From the NCBI RefSeq assembly GCF_003668995.1, contig NZ_CP033068.1:62001-126000 (forward strand): a stretch of DNA of 64,000 nucleotides, in the 5' to 3' direction. The notes under the pieces are model-generated. The model made no database searches. It saw only the letters and a list, made by a program, of their open reading frames with translations, and was not told the origin of the DNA. The stretch comes from Flavobacterium sp. 140616W15 (lineage in GTDB: Bacteria; Bacteroidota; Bacteroidia; Flavobacteriales; Flavobacteriaceae). Position numbers and translations under genes: made by a program. Position 1 is the first letter of the stretch. Every line of letters begins with the position of its first letter. Of this stretch, positions 1-9,310 are shown in pieces.

Positions 1-756
1 TCTTGGATGGATATTCAAGCTGCAGCTAAAGCTAAAGTAGGAAAAAGAAAAGAATTTGTTAAGACAGAAGAAGTTAAGGTTTATCCTGATACAACAGTTT
101 GGATTAAAGACTTTACATACTCGTATAATGAGCCAATGCACAATGATTATTTCTGGCATAAAGCGTATGGAGATTATCCAGTAGTAGGAGTAAAATGGAC
201 TCAGGCAAAAGCGTTCTGTGCTTGGAGAACTTTAAATAAAAACACTTACATAAAAGCTAAAAAGAAAGGACATGATTTAGTAAACTCTTTCAGATTGCCT
301 ACAGAGGCAGAATGGGAGTATGCTGCTAGAGGAGGTCTAGAGTCAGGAACTTATCCATGGGGAGGTCCTTATATTAGAAACGATAGAGGTTGTTTTATGG
401 CAAACTTTAAACCAAATAGAGGAGATTATGCAGCAGATAATGCTTTGTATACTGTAGAAGCAAAATCATATGACCCTAATGGTTATAATTTGTATAATAT
501 GGCTGGTAACGTTGCTGAGTGGACAGATTCTTCATATAGTCCAAATGCTTACGAATATGTGTCTACAATGAATCCTAATGTGCAAGATGGCTCTAATAAG
601 CGTAAGGTAGTACGTGGAGGTTCGTGGAAAGATGTTGCTTATTTCTTACAAGTAAGTACTAGAGATTTTGAATATGCAGATTCTGCAAGAAGTTTTATCG
701 GTTTTAGAACTGTTCAAGATTATATGGGAACACAATCAACTGGAAACAAGAAATAA
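1..756 (+). CDS. gldK: GldK, T9SS lipoprotein ring component (5' truncated)
   Basis: C-terminal part of GldK; the frame is open to the window edge, so the signal peptide, lipobox and N-terminal half are missing. GldK forms, with GldN, the periplasmic ring of the type IX secretion system under the outer membrane and is needed for gliding and secretion in Flavobacterium. The visible part is an FGE-sulfatase (SUMF1-like) fold: RLPTEAEWEYAARGG, GNVAEWTDSSY, VVRGGSWKDV and the terminal FIGFRTV motif are family hallmarks. It is followed by gldL, gldM and gldN in the same direction, the classic gene order, which settles the identity. Catalytic formylglycine-generating activity is not expected in GldK. 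Confidence 0.93.
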   Translation, partial: SWMDIQAAAKAKVGKRKEFVKTEEVKVYPDTTVWIKDFTYSYNEPMHNDYFWHKAYGDYPVVGVKWTQAKAFCAWRTLNKNTYIKAKKKGHDLVNSFRLPTEAEWEYAARGGLESGTYPWGGPYIRNDRGCFMANFKPNRGDYAADNALYTVEAKSYDPNGYNLYNMAGNVAEWTDSSYSPNAYEYVSTMNPNVQDGSNKRKVVRGGSWKDVAYFLQVSTRDFEYADSARSFIGFRTVQDYMGTQSTGNKK

Positions 757-835
757 TCAAAATATTAAAAAGAAAGAAAATTAAATTCAATAACCAAATC
801 CTTATTTTAAAACCTAAAACAAAACAAACAGAATT

Positions 836-1483
836 ATGGCATTATTAAGTAAAAAAGCGATGAATTTCGCTTACGGTATGGGAGCAGCAGTAGTAATCAT
901 TGGAGCTTTATTCAAAATTACTCACTTTGAAATTGGACCGTTAACAGGAACCTTGATGCTTTCAATCGGATTAGTAACAGAAGCATTAATCTTTGCTTTA
1001 TCTGCTTTTGAACCAGTTGACGAAGAATTAGACTGGACATTAGTATACCCAGAATTGGCTAACGGACAGGCAAAAGCAAAAGTTGCAAAAGCTGAAAAAA
1101 CTTCAGATGCGCAAGGTTTACTTTCTCAAAAATTAGACGTTATGCTTAAAGAAGCTAAAATTGATGGAGAGTTAATGTCAAGCTTAGGTAATAGTATTAA
1201 AAACTTTGAGTCTGCTGCTAAAGGTATTGCTCCAACTGTTGATTCAATCGCTTCTACTAAAAAATACAGCGAAGAGTTATCTACTGCCGCTGCACAAATG
1301 GAATCATTAAATAGTTTATACAAAGTTCAATTAGAAAGTGCTTCTAGAAATGCAGAAGCTAATAAAGAGATTGCTGAAAATGCAACTAAATTAAAAGAAC
1401 AAATGCAATCAATGACTGCAAATATTGCTTCTTTAAACAATGTATATGGTGGTATGCTTTCAGCTATGAATAATAAAGGATAA
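836..1483 (+). CDS. gldL: GldL, inner-membrane T9SS motor protein
   Basis: GldL with GldM forms the proton-motive-force-driven motor of the type IX secretion/gliding machine. The 215-residue protein has two hydrophobic helices near residues 10-30 and 38-58 (the second ending LIFALSAFEP), matching the two-TM hairpin of the family, followed by a long helical cytoplasmic tail rich in Ala, Glu, Lys and Ser. It lies 79 bp after gldK and 48 bp before gldM, so it is probably co-transcribed. The length is that of F. johnsoniae GldL. No anomalies seen. Confidence 0.95.
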   Translation: MALLSKKAMNFAYGMGAAVVIIGALFKITHFEIGPLTGTLMLSIGLVTEALIFALSAFEPVDEELDWTLVYPELANGQAKAKVAKAEKTSDAQGLLSQKLDVMLKEAKIDGELMSSLGNSIKNFESAAKGIAPTVDSIASTKKYSEELSTAAAQMESLNSLYKVQLESASRNAEANKEIAENATKLKEQMQSMTANIASLNNVYGGMLSAMNNKG

Positions 1484-1531
1484 TTAGTTAAAGACAATTA
1501 TTATTAATAAAAAACTAATTATTTAGAAAAT

Positions 1532-3070
1532 ATGGCAGGAGGAAAATTAACCCCTAGACAGAAGATGATAAACCTGATGTATCTGGTTTTTATCGCAATG
1601 TTAGCAATGAATATGTCAAAAGAAGTTTTGTCTGCTTTTGGCTTAATGAATGAAAAATTTGAAAGTGCAAATGAGTCAGCTAAAATGACAAATGAGCAAT
1701 TATTGTCTTCGTTAGATCAGAAAGCTGCTGAGGCTAAAGGAGAATTTGAAACAGCTGCTCAAACAGCTCACAAAGTAGAAGCAATATCAAAAGATTTTTA
1801 TAGCTATATCGAAACTTTAAAAGGAGATGTTTTAAAAGGATTCGAAAAAGACAAAGAGACTGGAAAATTACCTTATGAGTCTATGGACAAAGGTGATAAT
1901 ATCGACAACTGGTTTACAGGTGAAGGTTATACTGCAAAAGGTAACGAAATCGTTGCTAAAATCGATAAGTACAAAGCTGATATGAAAGCTGTATTGGGCG
2001 ATAAAAAGTATAGTGCAATTGTAGCTGAGATTGATAATAAATTTAATACTTCTGACGTTAAAAACAAAGAAGGTTTAAAAGATAAGTTTTTAGCTTACCA
2101 TTTTAAAGGTTTTCCAGCTGTAGCTTCAGTTGCAAAATTATCAGCTTGGCAAAGTGATGTTAAAAAAGCAGAATCAGATGTTTATAGTTCAGCTTTAGGA
2201 AAAGCGGCAGTAGCAGCAGCTTCTTATAGTAATTATAAAGCAATTGTAGTTCTTGATAAAAACGCATATTTCCAAGGAGAAACTGTTACAGGTAAAGTAG
2301 TTTTAGGTCGTTATGACGAAAACACAAAACCTACTTCATTCTCAGGACCAGGTAAAATTGTTAACGGACAAGCTGTTATCTCGATGACTGCTGGTGGAAT
2401 TGGAGAACAAAGTATTAACGGACAATTTACATTCTTAGAAGACGGAAAAACTATTCCGCTTAAATTTGAAGGTAAATATGTTGTAGTACCAAAACCAAAT
2501 TCGGCTACTATTTCTGCAGATAAAATGAATGTAGTTTATAGAGGTGTTGTTAACCCTATCTCAGTTTCATTCGCAGGAGTTGCTGATAATAAAGTTGTAG
2601 CAAGTGCTCCAGGATTGTCTTCAGCAGGTAAGCCAGGAAAATATAATATGAGTCCAGGTACAGGTACAGAAACTACAATTTCTGTTACAGGTACATTGCC
2701 AAATGGTACTACAGTTTCTGATAAGAAAACTTTCAGAATTAAAGGTATCCCTGGGCCAAGTGGAACTATTAGAGGAGAAATGGGTATCGTAAAAGGACCT
2801 AAATCAAACCTTGAAGTAGCTACAATTGGAGCTAAATTAGTTGATTTTGATTTTGAAGTTGGATTAGATGTTGTTGGATTTAATTTAAAAGTTACTGGAC
2901 AACCTACAGTTGTAGTTTCTGGTAATAAATTAAATGCACAATGTAAATCAGTTCTTTCAAAAGCAGGTAGAGGTGACCAAGTCACTATTTCTGAGATTAA
3001 AACTAAACTTGTTGGAGCAGGAAGTTATTTATTGCCTAGAACTTCTCCAGTAATTTTTGAAATACAATAA
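1532..3070 (+). CDS. gldM: GldM, periplasmic shaft of the T9SS motor
   Basis: GldM is anchored by one N-terminal transmembrane helix that packs with GldL, and its periplasmic domains form a rod reaching the GldK/GldN ring. In this 512-residue protein the helix is at about residues 12-32 (MYLVFIAMLAMNMSKEVL), followed by a helical domain and then Gly/Val/Thr-rich beta domains ending near PVIFEIQ, as in the family. The start follows a purine-rich stretch after gldL. It sits third in the gldKLMN operon; there is no internal terminator. Confidence 0.95.
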   Translation: MAGGKLTPRQKMINLMYLVFIAMLAMNMSKEVLSAFGLMNEKFESANESAKMTNEQLLSSLDQKAAEAKGEFETAAQTAHKVEAISKDFYSYIETLKGDVLKGFEKDKETGKLPYESMDKGDNIDNWFTGEGYTAKGNEIVAKIDKYKADMKAVLGDKKYSAIVAEIDNKFNTSDVKNKEGLKDKFLAYHFKGFPAVASVAKLSAWQSDVKKAESDVYSSALGKAAVAAASYSNYKAIVVLDKNAYFQGETVTGKVVLGRYDENTKPTSFSGPGKIVNGQAVISMTAGGIGEQSINGQFTFLEDGKTIPLKFEGKYVVVPKPNSATISADKMNVVYRGVVNPISVSFAGVADNKVVASAPGLSSAGKPGKYNMSPGTGTETTISVTGTLPNGTTVSDKKTFRIKGIPGPSGTIRGEMGIVKGPKSNLEVATIGAKLVDFDFEVGLDVVGFNLKVTGQPTVVVSGNKLNAQCKSVLSKAGRGDQVTISEIKTKLVGAGSYLLPRTSPVIFEIQ

Positions 3071-3121
3071 TAAGTAGTTCTATAAAGTAAACTACTTCAA
3101 TATCTTATACTGATAGATACC

Positions 3122-4114
3122 ATGATGAATGTAAGAAATTTTTTAATAGCTATTGTCTCTGTTGCAGGGAGTTTTACCACATTTGCACAGTCGAATTTGC
3201 TTAATGCAAAAACACCAGCAGAAATTGGTTTAAAAACACCAGCTCAACTTATTTCAGACAATGACAAACCATTAGCTTATGGTTATGTACACGATAGAGA
3301 TGTTTTGATGGGGAAAACTGTTTGGGAAATCATTGATTTGAATGAAAAAATCAACTTCTCATTGTATTTTCCTATTGACACTGCCAATATTGGTTCAGAC
3401 AGACGTTCTATGTACGATGTCTTGACAAAAGCAATTAAAAATGGTAAAATTACTGAAGTTTATACTGATAGTTATTTCAATACCAAAAAGTCTATGAAAG
3501 ATATTCAGGCTTCTTTATCACGCATTGATACAACTGATGCAGGTAGAGAGCAATTGAATCAAGATCCAGGTGCATATGTTGCGCAAACGATCCAAAAAAA
3601 GAAGACTACAGGTAAAGGGAAAAACAAAGTAACTACAACTGAAACAGTAGACGTTCCTGCATCTAAAACTATATCTTCTGAGTATATCTTGAAAACTGAT
3701 TTAACAGCTCAAGATGTTACAGAATATAAAATTAAAGGGTATTGGTATTTTGATAAACGTCAAAGTGAATTAAAGTATCGTCTATTAGGGATTTGTCCTG
3801 TAACTCCAGATGTTTACACTATTAATAGTGAAGAGAAGGATTATATAGAATTGTTCTGGGTATTCTTCCCAGATGCTAGAAATGTTTTGCATGAAGCTAA
3901 AGCTTTTAATGACAAAAACTCTGCAATGCCAATTTCTTTTGATCAAATCTTGAACTCTAGACGTTTTAACAGCACAATCTATAAAGAAGAAAATGTTTAT
4001 GGAGATAGAGCTATCGATGAATACATGAAGGATAATGCTCAGAATCAATTATTAGAATCTGAGAGAGTGAAAGAAAAAATTAGAAATTTCGAATCAGATA
4101 TGTGGAATTACTAA
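3122..4114 (+). CDS. gldN: GldN, periplasmic T9SS ring protein
   Basis: GldN (PorN family) partners GldK in the periplasmic ring of the type IX secretion system. The 330-residue product starts with a signal peptide of about 22 residues ending TTFAQS; two ATG codons in a row make the exact start ambiguous by one codon. Family features include the ADRNVLHEAK-like segment near residue 255 (here PDARNVLHEAKAF) and a conserved C-terminus. It closes the gldKLMN operon: a strong hairpin with a T-run follows 27 bp after the stop. Only one gldN copy is visible, with no gldO paralogue after it. Confidence 0.93.
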   Translation: MMNVRNFLIAIVSVAGSFTTFAQSNLLNAKTPAEIGLKTPAQLISDNDKPLAYGYVHDRDVLMGKTVWEIIDLNEKINFSLYFPIDTANIGSDRRSMYDVLTKAIKNGKITEVYTDSYFNTKKSMKDIQASLSRIDTTDAGREQLNQDPGAYVAQTIQKKKTTGKGKNKVTTTETVDVPASKTISSEYILKTDLTAQDVTEYKIKGYWYFDKRQSELKYRLLGICPVTPDVYTINSEEKDYIELFWVFFPDARNVLHEAKAFNDKNSAMPISFDQILNSRRFNSTIYKEENVYGDRAIDEYMKDNAQNQLLESERVKEKIRNFESDMWNY

Positions 4115-4140
4115 TAAAATAATTTACTTCTTTAATATAA

Positions 4141-4172
4141 ACTCTTACCATTAATGGTAAGAGTTTTTTTTT
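4141..4172 (+). terminator. Rho-independent terminator of gldKLMN
   Basis: A perfect 24-bp palindrome (ACTCTTACCAT and its complement) is followed directly by nine or more T residues. It lies just after the gldN stop and before the next gene, so it ends the gld operon. Confidence 0.9.
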
Positions 4173-4212
4173 ATTTAAGTTTGATGGCTGTAACAGTTTA
4201 ATTTATTTTTTC

Positions 4213-5265
4213 ATGATTGACTATTTAATTATTGGCTCAGGTTTGGCTGGGATTTCTTTTTCAGAAAAAGCGTTGACGCACAATAAATCTATATTGGTGG
4301 TAGATGATAAATCACAAAACTCATCAAAAATTGCTGGCGGATTATATAATCCAGTAATTTTAAAAAGATTTAGTGAAGTGTGGCAAGCACAAGCGCAGTT
4401 AGTTTTAATGGATTCGTTTTATGGAGAAATTGAAGCTAAGCTAGCCACAAAATTCAACTATCAGCTTCCGATTTTGAGAAAATTTTTCTCGATTGAAGAA
4501 CAGAACAATTGGTTTAGTGCTTCTGATAAAAAGAACTTAGCTCCTTTTTTGTCTACTAAGTTAGTTTCTAAAAAATACAATAGCATAGATTCCCCATACG
4601 ATTATGGAGAAGTTTTACACACTGGTTATGTTGATACCGCTTTATTGTTAGAAAAGTATAGAGAATATTTACTAGCTAATAATTTGTTGCTACAAGAATC
4701 GTTTGATTATGATCAAATAGAGTTTTTAGATTCAGGTATTCAATATAAAAATATCCAAGCACGTCATGTGATTTTTGCAGAGGGGTTTGGGTTATATAAG
4801 AACCCGTTTTTTAATGATTTGCCTTTAGATGGAACAAAAGGAGAATTATTTATTATAAAAGCAGTTGGTTTAAATATAGATGTGATTGTGAATACAAGTG
4901 TGTTTATCCTGCCTTTAGGAGATGATTTGTTTAAAGTAGGGGCTACTTACAATTGGAAGGATAAAACCGATTTGCCTACTGAGGAGGCTAAACAAGAGCT
5001 TCTAGAGCGTATCCGTGAAATTATCACTTGTGATTTTGAAATAGTTGAACATTTTGCTGGGGTTCGTCCTACAGTAAAAGATAGAAGACCATTGGTAGGG
5101 ACACATCATACTCATAAGTCACTTCATGTTCTTAACGGATTAGGAACACGAGGGGTCATGCTCGGACCAGCAATGGCAAAAGCTTTATTTGAAAATATTG
5201 AAAATGACATCCCTCTGGATAGTGAGATAAATATCCAGCGATTTTATAAAAAGAATAAAAAGTAA
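4213..5265 (+). CDS. FAD-dependent oxidoreductase (DAO-type fold)
   Basis: The 350-residue protein starts with a Rossmann dinucleotide-binding motif (IIGSGLAGISFSEKAL, residues 6-21) and a later GGLYNPVILKR segment typical of DAO-superfamily flavoproteins. The C-terminal GVRPTVKDRRPLVGTH and NGLGTRGVMLGPAMA motifs are the usual second FAD-contact region. The substrate cannot be read from sequence; relatives include glycine/D-amino-acid oxidases and MnmC-like C-terminal domains. It ends one base away from the convergent DUF983 gene. In Flavobacterium this gene commonly sits after gldN, but a role in gliding is not implied. Confidence 0.82.
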   Translation: MIDYLIIGSGLAGISFSEKALTHNKSILVVDDKSQNSSKIAGGLYNPVILKRFSEVWQAQAQLVLMDSFYGEIEAKLATKFNYQLPILRKFFSIEEQNNWFSASDKKNLAPFLSTKLVSKKYNSIDSPYDYGEVLHTGYVDTALLLEKYREYLLANNLLLQESFDYDQIEFLDSGIQYKNIQARHVIFAEGFGLYKNPFFNDLPLDGTKGELFIIKAVGLNIDVIVNTSVFILPLGDDLFKVGATYNWKDKTDLPTEEAKQELLERIREIITCDFEIVEHFAGVRPTVKDRRPLVGTHHTHKSLHVLNGLGTRGVMLGPAMAKALFENIENDIPLDSEINIQRFYKKNKK

Positions 5266-5266
5266 T

Positions 5267-5650
5267 TTATTTTATATTGTTGTTAGGGTCGTAAGAAACA
5301 AACATATTGATGTATATGTTTCTCGACCATCTTAATACAAAAGGAAATAATAAAACTAGAGTTATTACAATTGCTATAAAAGAAGTTTCAATACTTGAAT
5401 TAAATAAAACATAAGATATAATAAAGGCAGCAATTCCTAAAGCAACATTTAGTCCGTAGCTTACATACATTGCTCCATAAAAAAACGAAGGTTCAATTTG
5501 GTACACAAATCCACAATGACTGCAAGATTCATTCATTTTTAGAACCTTACTTAAATGGAATGGATTCTTGTCTTCGTACATACTTTCGTTTTGGCACTTA
5601 GGACAAGTTCCTTTTAAAATACTATTTAGTTTAGATCCCTTTTTGAACAT
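5267..5650 (-). CDS. DUF983 family small membrane protein
   Basis: A 127-residue protein with a probable zinc ribbon: Cys16-Pro-Lys-Cys19 and Cys43-Ser-His-Cys46. Two membrane helices follow (about residues 60-85 and 90-112). This is the layout of DUF983, a Bacteroidota/alphaproteobacterial family of unknown function. It converges on the FAD oxidoreductase with a single base between the two stop codons, leaving no room for a separate terminator. Confidence 0.85.
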   Translation of the reverse strand: MFKKGSKLNSILKGTCPKCQNESMYEDKNPFHLSKVLKMNESCSHCGFVYQIEPSFFYGAMYVSYGLNVALGIAAFIISYVLFNSSIETSFIAIVITLVLLFPFVLRWSRNIYINMFVSYDPNNNIK

Positions 5651-6108
5651 TTTGAGTAGGTTTTTGTGAAATGTAAAATAGCTACCTGTTATTTTGAGTT
5701 AAGACAGAGTAATTATTTTAAATAATAAGATATGATTTTAATTCAAAGATAATCATTGATTGCCACATTCACAATTTTCCTATTCTTAATAACCAAAAAG
5801 ATGTAAAAAAGATGCTTTTAGTACGCTGTAATTAGGTTTTTTAACTTTATAGTATAATACATTCCTTTTCACTACCTTTGCATTTTTAAAATCATAAGCA
5901 AAATGCAATATTTATTGCTTTATATTTTAGAAAATCAAGAATTAAAAATACGGATTAGAGGTTAGTTAAGCACATAAATAAAGTTTTTGTAAGCTCAATA
6001 AATGTTTAATTACTTAGAGAAAAGTATTTCAATGTCTACAAAAATTGATTTTCATTAATTTGAAGCTATCAATTTACACAATCAATTAGTTAAAAATAAC
6101 AATAATAA
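5651..6108 (+). promoter_or_regulatory. Long leader and promoter region of the ABC-F gene
   Basis: A 458-bp stretch without a gene. At 5873-5880 it holds TACCTTTG, the Bacteroidota -7 element (TANNTTTG), in the context ACTACCTTTGCA that recurs in front of era and der. If used, it gives a leader of about 220 nt before the ABC-F start. The leader contains short inverted repeats (GCATTTT...AAAATGC; AAGCAA...TTGCTT at 5899-5922) that could fold, but no known riboswitch was recognised. No convincing -33 TTG is present. Confidence 0.45.
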
Positions 6109-8016
6109 ATGCTTAATATACATAATTTATCTGTTTCGTTTGGGGGGTCTTATTTATTTGAGGAAGTTACTTTTCGTTTAGGTGCTGGAGATCGAGTAGG
6201 TCTTGTTGGGAAAAATGGTGCTGGAAAATCAACAATGTTAAAAATTCTTGCAGGAGATTTTAAACCAGATTCTGGTCAGATTGCAACAGAGAAAGAAGTA
6301 AGAATGGGATTCCTGCGTCAGGATATTGATTTCGAACAAGGAAGAACAGTACTCGAAGAGGCCTACGAAGCTTTTACAGATATAAAAGTTGTAGAGAAAA
6401 AATTAGAGCAAATCAATCATCAATTGGTAACCAGAACCGATTATGAAAGTGAAGAATACAGTCAGATTATCGAAGATTTATCTGATTATACACACCGTTT
6501 TGATTTATTAGGTGGATATAATTATGTAGGAGACACTGAGAAAATCCTTATAGGTTTAGGTTTTAAAAGAGAAGTTTTTAATAACCAAACCGAAACTTTT
6601 TCGGGAGGATGGAGAATGCGTATCGAGTTGGCAAAATTATTATTACAGTCTAATGATATTTTGTTGCTGGATGAGCCTACGAATCACTTGGATATTGAGA
6701 GTATCATTTGGTTAGAAAGTTTTTTACGTAATTATCCTGGTGTTGTGGTAATTGTTTCCCACGATAAAATGTTCTTGGATAATGTAACCAACAGAACAAT
6801 CGAAATTTCATTAGGTAAGGCATACGATTTTAATAAGCCATATTCAGAATACTTATTGTTACGTCATGAAATTCGTGAAAAACAATTGGCTACACAAAAA
6901 AATCAAGCTAAGAAAATTGAAGAAACAGAGAAGCTAATTGAGAAATTCCGTGCCAAAGCTTCAAAAGCATCTATGGCGCAATCGCTTATCAAAAAATTAG
7001 ATAAAGTAGAACGTATCGAGGTTGACGAAGATGATAATTCGGTAATGAATATTTCCTTCCCAGTTTCTAAAGAACCTGGTAGAGTAGTAGTCGAAGCTGA
7101 TCATGTTACAAAAGCTTATGGAGATAAAGTTATACTTAAAGATATCAATCTGTTGGTAGAACGTGGAAGCAAAATTGCTTTTGTGGGACAGAATGGACAA
7201 GGAAAATCAACTTTTATTAAAGCGATTGTTGATGAATTTGAATATCAGGGAAGTATAAAATTAGGACATAATGTTCAGTTGGGTTATTTTGCACAAAATC
7301 AAGCAGAATATCTAGATGGTGAAATTACATTGTTACAAACAATGGAAGATGCTGCAATGGATACCAACCGATCTAAGGTTCGTGACATGTTAGGGTCATT
7401 TTTGTTTCGTGGAGATGATGTAGAGAAAAAGGTAAAAGTTCTTTCGGGAGGAGAAAGAAACCGTTTAGCATTATGTAAGTTGTTGTTACAGCCTATAAAT
7501 GTTTTGCTAATGGATGAGCCTACGAATCACTTGGACATTAAATCTAAGAATGTACTGAAAGCAGCACTTCAAAAATTTGGAGGAACATTGTTACTAGTTT
7601 CTCACGATAGAGATTTTCTTCAGGGAATGTCTAATTTAGTATATGAATTCAAGGATCAAAAGATAAAAGAATATTTAGGAGACATCAATTATTTCTTAGA
7701 ACAGCGTAATTTAGAAAATATGCGTGAAGTTGAGAAAAAAGATGCTACAAAAGCGGGAGCTCCTAAAGAAAGTAATAAAGCTTCATACGAAGATCAAAAG
7801 AAAAATAAAGCATTGCAGAATCGCTTGAGTAAAGTAGAAAGTCAAATCAAGCAATTAGAAAAAGACATTCAGCATGACGATAAAATGTTAGCTTCAAATT
7901 ATGACAAGCATATCGAAGATGCTTCATTCTTTATGGCTTACAATAAAAAGAAAGCCGAATTAGATAAATTACTTTCAGAATGGGAAGTAGTTCAGGAAGA
8001 AATAGATAATCTATAA
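6109..8016 (+). CDS. ABC-F family ATPase (Uup/YheS-like translation factor)
   Basis: Soluble protein with two ABC domains and no membrane segments. Domain 1 has Walker A GKNGAGKS (residues 34-41), a signature SGGWRMR and Walker B LLLDEPTNHLD; domain 2 has GQNGQGKS, LSGGERNR and LLMDEPTNHLD. The linker between them is helical (P-site tRNA interaction motif region). The C-terminus (about residues 550-635) is a Lys/Glu-rich coiled coil as in Uup. ABC-F proteins bind the ribosomal E site and rescue or tune stalled translation; some give antibiotic resistance, but this one looks like a housekeeping type. It is monocistronic, with a long leader and a strong terminator. Confidence 0.9.
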   Translation: MLNIHNLSVSFGGSYLFEEVTFRLGAGDRVGLVGKNGAGKSTMLKILAGDFKPDSGQIATEKEVRMGFLRQDIDFEQGRTVLEEAYEAFTDIKVVEKKLEQINHQLVTRTDYESEEYSQIIEDLSDYTHRFDLLGGYNYVGDTEKILIGLGFKREVFNNQTETFSGGWRMRIELAKLLLQSNDILLLDEPTNHLDIESIIWLESFLRNYPGVVVIVSHDKMFLDNVTNRTIEISLGKAYDFNKPYSEYLLLRHEIREKQLATQKNQAKKIEETEKLIEKFRAKASKASMAQSLIKKLDKVERIEVDEDDNSVMNISFPVSKEPGRVVVEADHVTKAYGDKVILKDINLLVERGSKIAFVGQNGQGKSTFIKAIVDEFEYQGSIKLGHNVQLGYFAQNQAEYLDGEITLLQTMEDAAMDTNRSKVRDMLGSFLFRGDDVEKKVKVLSGGERNRLALCKLLLQPINVLLMDEPTNHLDIKSKNVLKAALQKFGGTLLLVSHDRDFLQGMSNLVYEFKDQKIKEYLGDINYFLEQRNLENMREVEKKDATKAGAPKESNKASYEDQKKNKALQNRLSKVESQIKQLEKDIQHDDKMLASNYDKHIEDASFFMAYNKKKAELDKLLSEWEVVQEEIDNL

Positions 8017-8061
8017 TTCAATAGTTAGGAGCTAATCCAGCTTTCGCTACAAGTCCTCATA

Positions 8062-8137
8062 AAAAATCTGCATTTCTAATGTTATAAAAAGAGCTTCTAA
8101 AGTCGCTTTTTTAAAACAGGAAATGCAGATTTTTTTA
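8062..8137 (+). terminator. Terminator after the ABC-F gene
   Basis: Long hairpin: AAAATCTGCATTTC at 8063-8076 pairs with GAAATGCAGATTTT at 8120-8133, followed by T-rich sequence. The loop of about 43 nt contains a second small hairpin (GAGCTTCTAAAGTCGCTTTT). It ends the ABC-F transcript. Confidence 0.8.
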
Positions 8138-8198
8138 TTCCGGGCTTTTTGCTCTATCTGGGCTATTTTTTAGTATTCAGTATTTAGTCTCAGTCAAA

Positions 8199-8232
8199 TG
8201 TCATACTGAGCGGAGACGAAGGGCAATCTCAG
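8199..8232. repeat. Interspersed repeat, TGTCATNCTGAGCGGAG type
   Basis: TGTCATACTGAGCGGAGACG resembles a second copy at 12690-12720 (TGTCATTCTGAGCGGAGTCG...). Both are intergenic. Repeats of this kind are widespread between genes in Bacteroidota; their function is unknown. The rest of 8017-8303 shows only the terminator and low-complexity DNA. Confidence 0.6.
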
Positions 8233-8303
8233 TCAAAGAGTTAGTCTTGGTTTTTTGCTTTTCATCTTGCATCTAGCACATTTTACAGCCCGCATTTCAC
8301 AGA

Positions 8304-9272
8304 TCACATTATAATACCAATCCTTTTAGAATGTTCAATAGCCTCGCTGCTATGCTTGAAATAACAAACAGAAACTTCCAGGTTTTCTAAATTTTTCAGA
8401 ATAGTTTCGGTTGCTTCTTTTTTATACTTGCCAGTTTGCCTTATATAAACTGCTTTTACTGTTACAGGAAATATTTTGCAAATTCTTTCATATAATATTG
8501 GATCATGTTGAGAGTCATCGCCTAGTAGAACATATTTAAGATTTGGATAAAACTCCAAAACATGCTTTATTTTTTCAAACTTATGGTCATGATTTCCTCT
8601 ACCACTCATAAAAAAGTCAGACATTCCAGTTTTAATATCTTTTAATAATATTACAGCCCTTGGTAAATCATGGATTTTTGTAAACTGAATAATAAATCGA
8701 TATAAATTCCATTCGCTGCTTGAAATATAGAAAAAAGCATTTTTTTCATTTTTATTGTTTCTTCCAGCAGAACTTAGTGCTTGATAATGGGGTACGACAT
8801 CATCAAATATTTTGCGATCATTTACGTTTCTAAAGAGTAGAATGTATAATTTTCTAAAAAAGTTCTTTGTGTGCGAAATCAGGAAAGTATCATCAATATC
8901 TGATATAATTCCTAAATTTCCTTCATGAGGTCTAATGAAAGATGCCGAAGAAGTTATTGTTTCACTTTTATGAGTAATACTAACTTCATAGTCCATCCAT
9001 CCAAAACCAGTTTCTTGTTTTAGAGGGATACAAAATTTAAAAAAACCATCATCAAGGGTTTTTGTGTGGATTTGTCTATCACCATGTTTTAAATAAACAT
9101 CGTAGTTGGGAATCGTTTTTATTTGAAAAAGTTTAAGAACCGAAGTAGCATTTTTGAAATTTTTCTTTTGAAAATCATAATCATTAGCCGTTGATGGTTT
9201 AAAAATGTGTCCCATCACAATTAGTTCCTGATCATTAGCATATCCGCGATATAATTTTAAAATAGGTTTCAT
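8304..9272 (-). CDS. App1-like phosphatidate phosphatase (DUF2183)
   Basis: The 322-residue protein carries the HAD-like catalytic motif DIDDTFLISHT (DxDxT) after an N-terminal beta-rich domain, and a downstream LLGDDSQHDPILYERI motif; this pairing defines the App1/DUF2183 catalytic domain. Yeast App1 is a Mg2+-dependent phosphatidate phosphatase that makes diacylglycerol. No signal peptide is seen, so it is probably cytoplasmic. It is divergent from a lipid-kinase gene that would catalyse the opposite step; the start codons are 38 bp apart, so the two probably share a regulatory region. Confidence 0.85.
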   Translation of the reverse strand: MKPILKLYRGYANDQELIVMGHIFKPSTANDYDFQKKNFKNATSVLKLFQIKTIPNYDVYLKHGDRQIHTKTLDDGFFKFCIPLKQETGFGWMDYEVSITHKSETITSSASFIRPHEGNLGIISDIDDTFLISHTKNFFRKLYILLFRNVNDRKIFDDVVPHYQALSSAGRNNKNEKNAFFYISSSEWNLYRFIIQFTKIHDLPRAVILLKDIKTGMSDFFMSGRGNHDHKFEKIKHVLEFYPNLKYVLLGDDSQHDPILYERICKIFPVTVKAVYIRQTGKYKKEATETILKNLENLEVSVCYFKHSSEAIEHSKRIGIIM

Positions 9273-9280
9273 TAATTGTG

Positions 9281-9288
9281 TACTTTTG
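9281..9288 (+). promoter_or_regulatory. Candidate -7 element for the lipid-kinase gene
   Basis: TACTTTTG fits the Bacteroidota TANNTTTG -7 consensus and would start transcription 10-15 nt before the TTG start codon. A second TACTTTTG overlaps that start codon (9306-9313). No clear -33 element, so support is moderate. Confidence 0.4.
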
Positions 9289-9310
9289 GAATAACTAGTG
9301 TAAATTACTT

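Noticed and set aside
2536..2985. 149-codon open frame antisense to gldM
   Set aside because: Shadow of a strongly biased coding sequence; gldM is certain and no independent signals are present.
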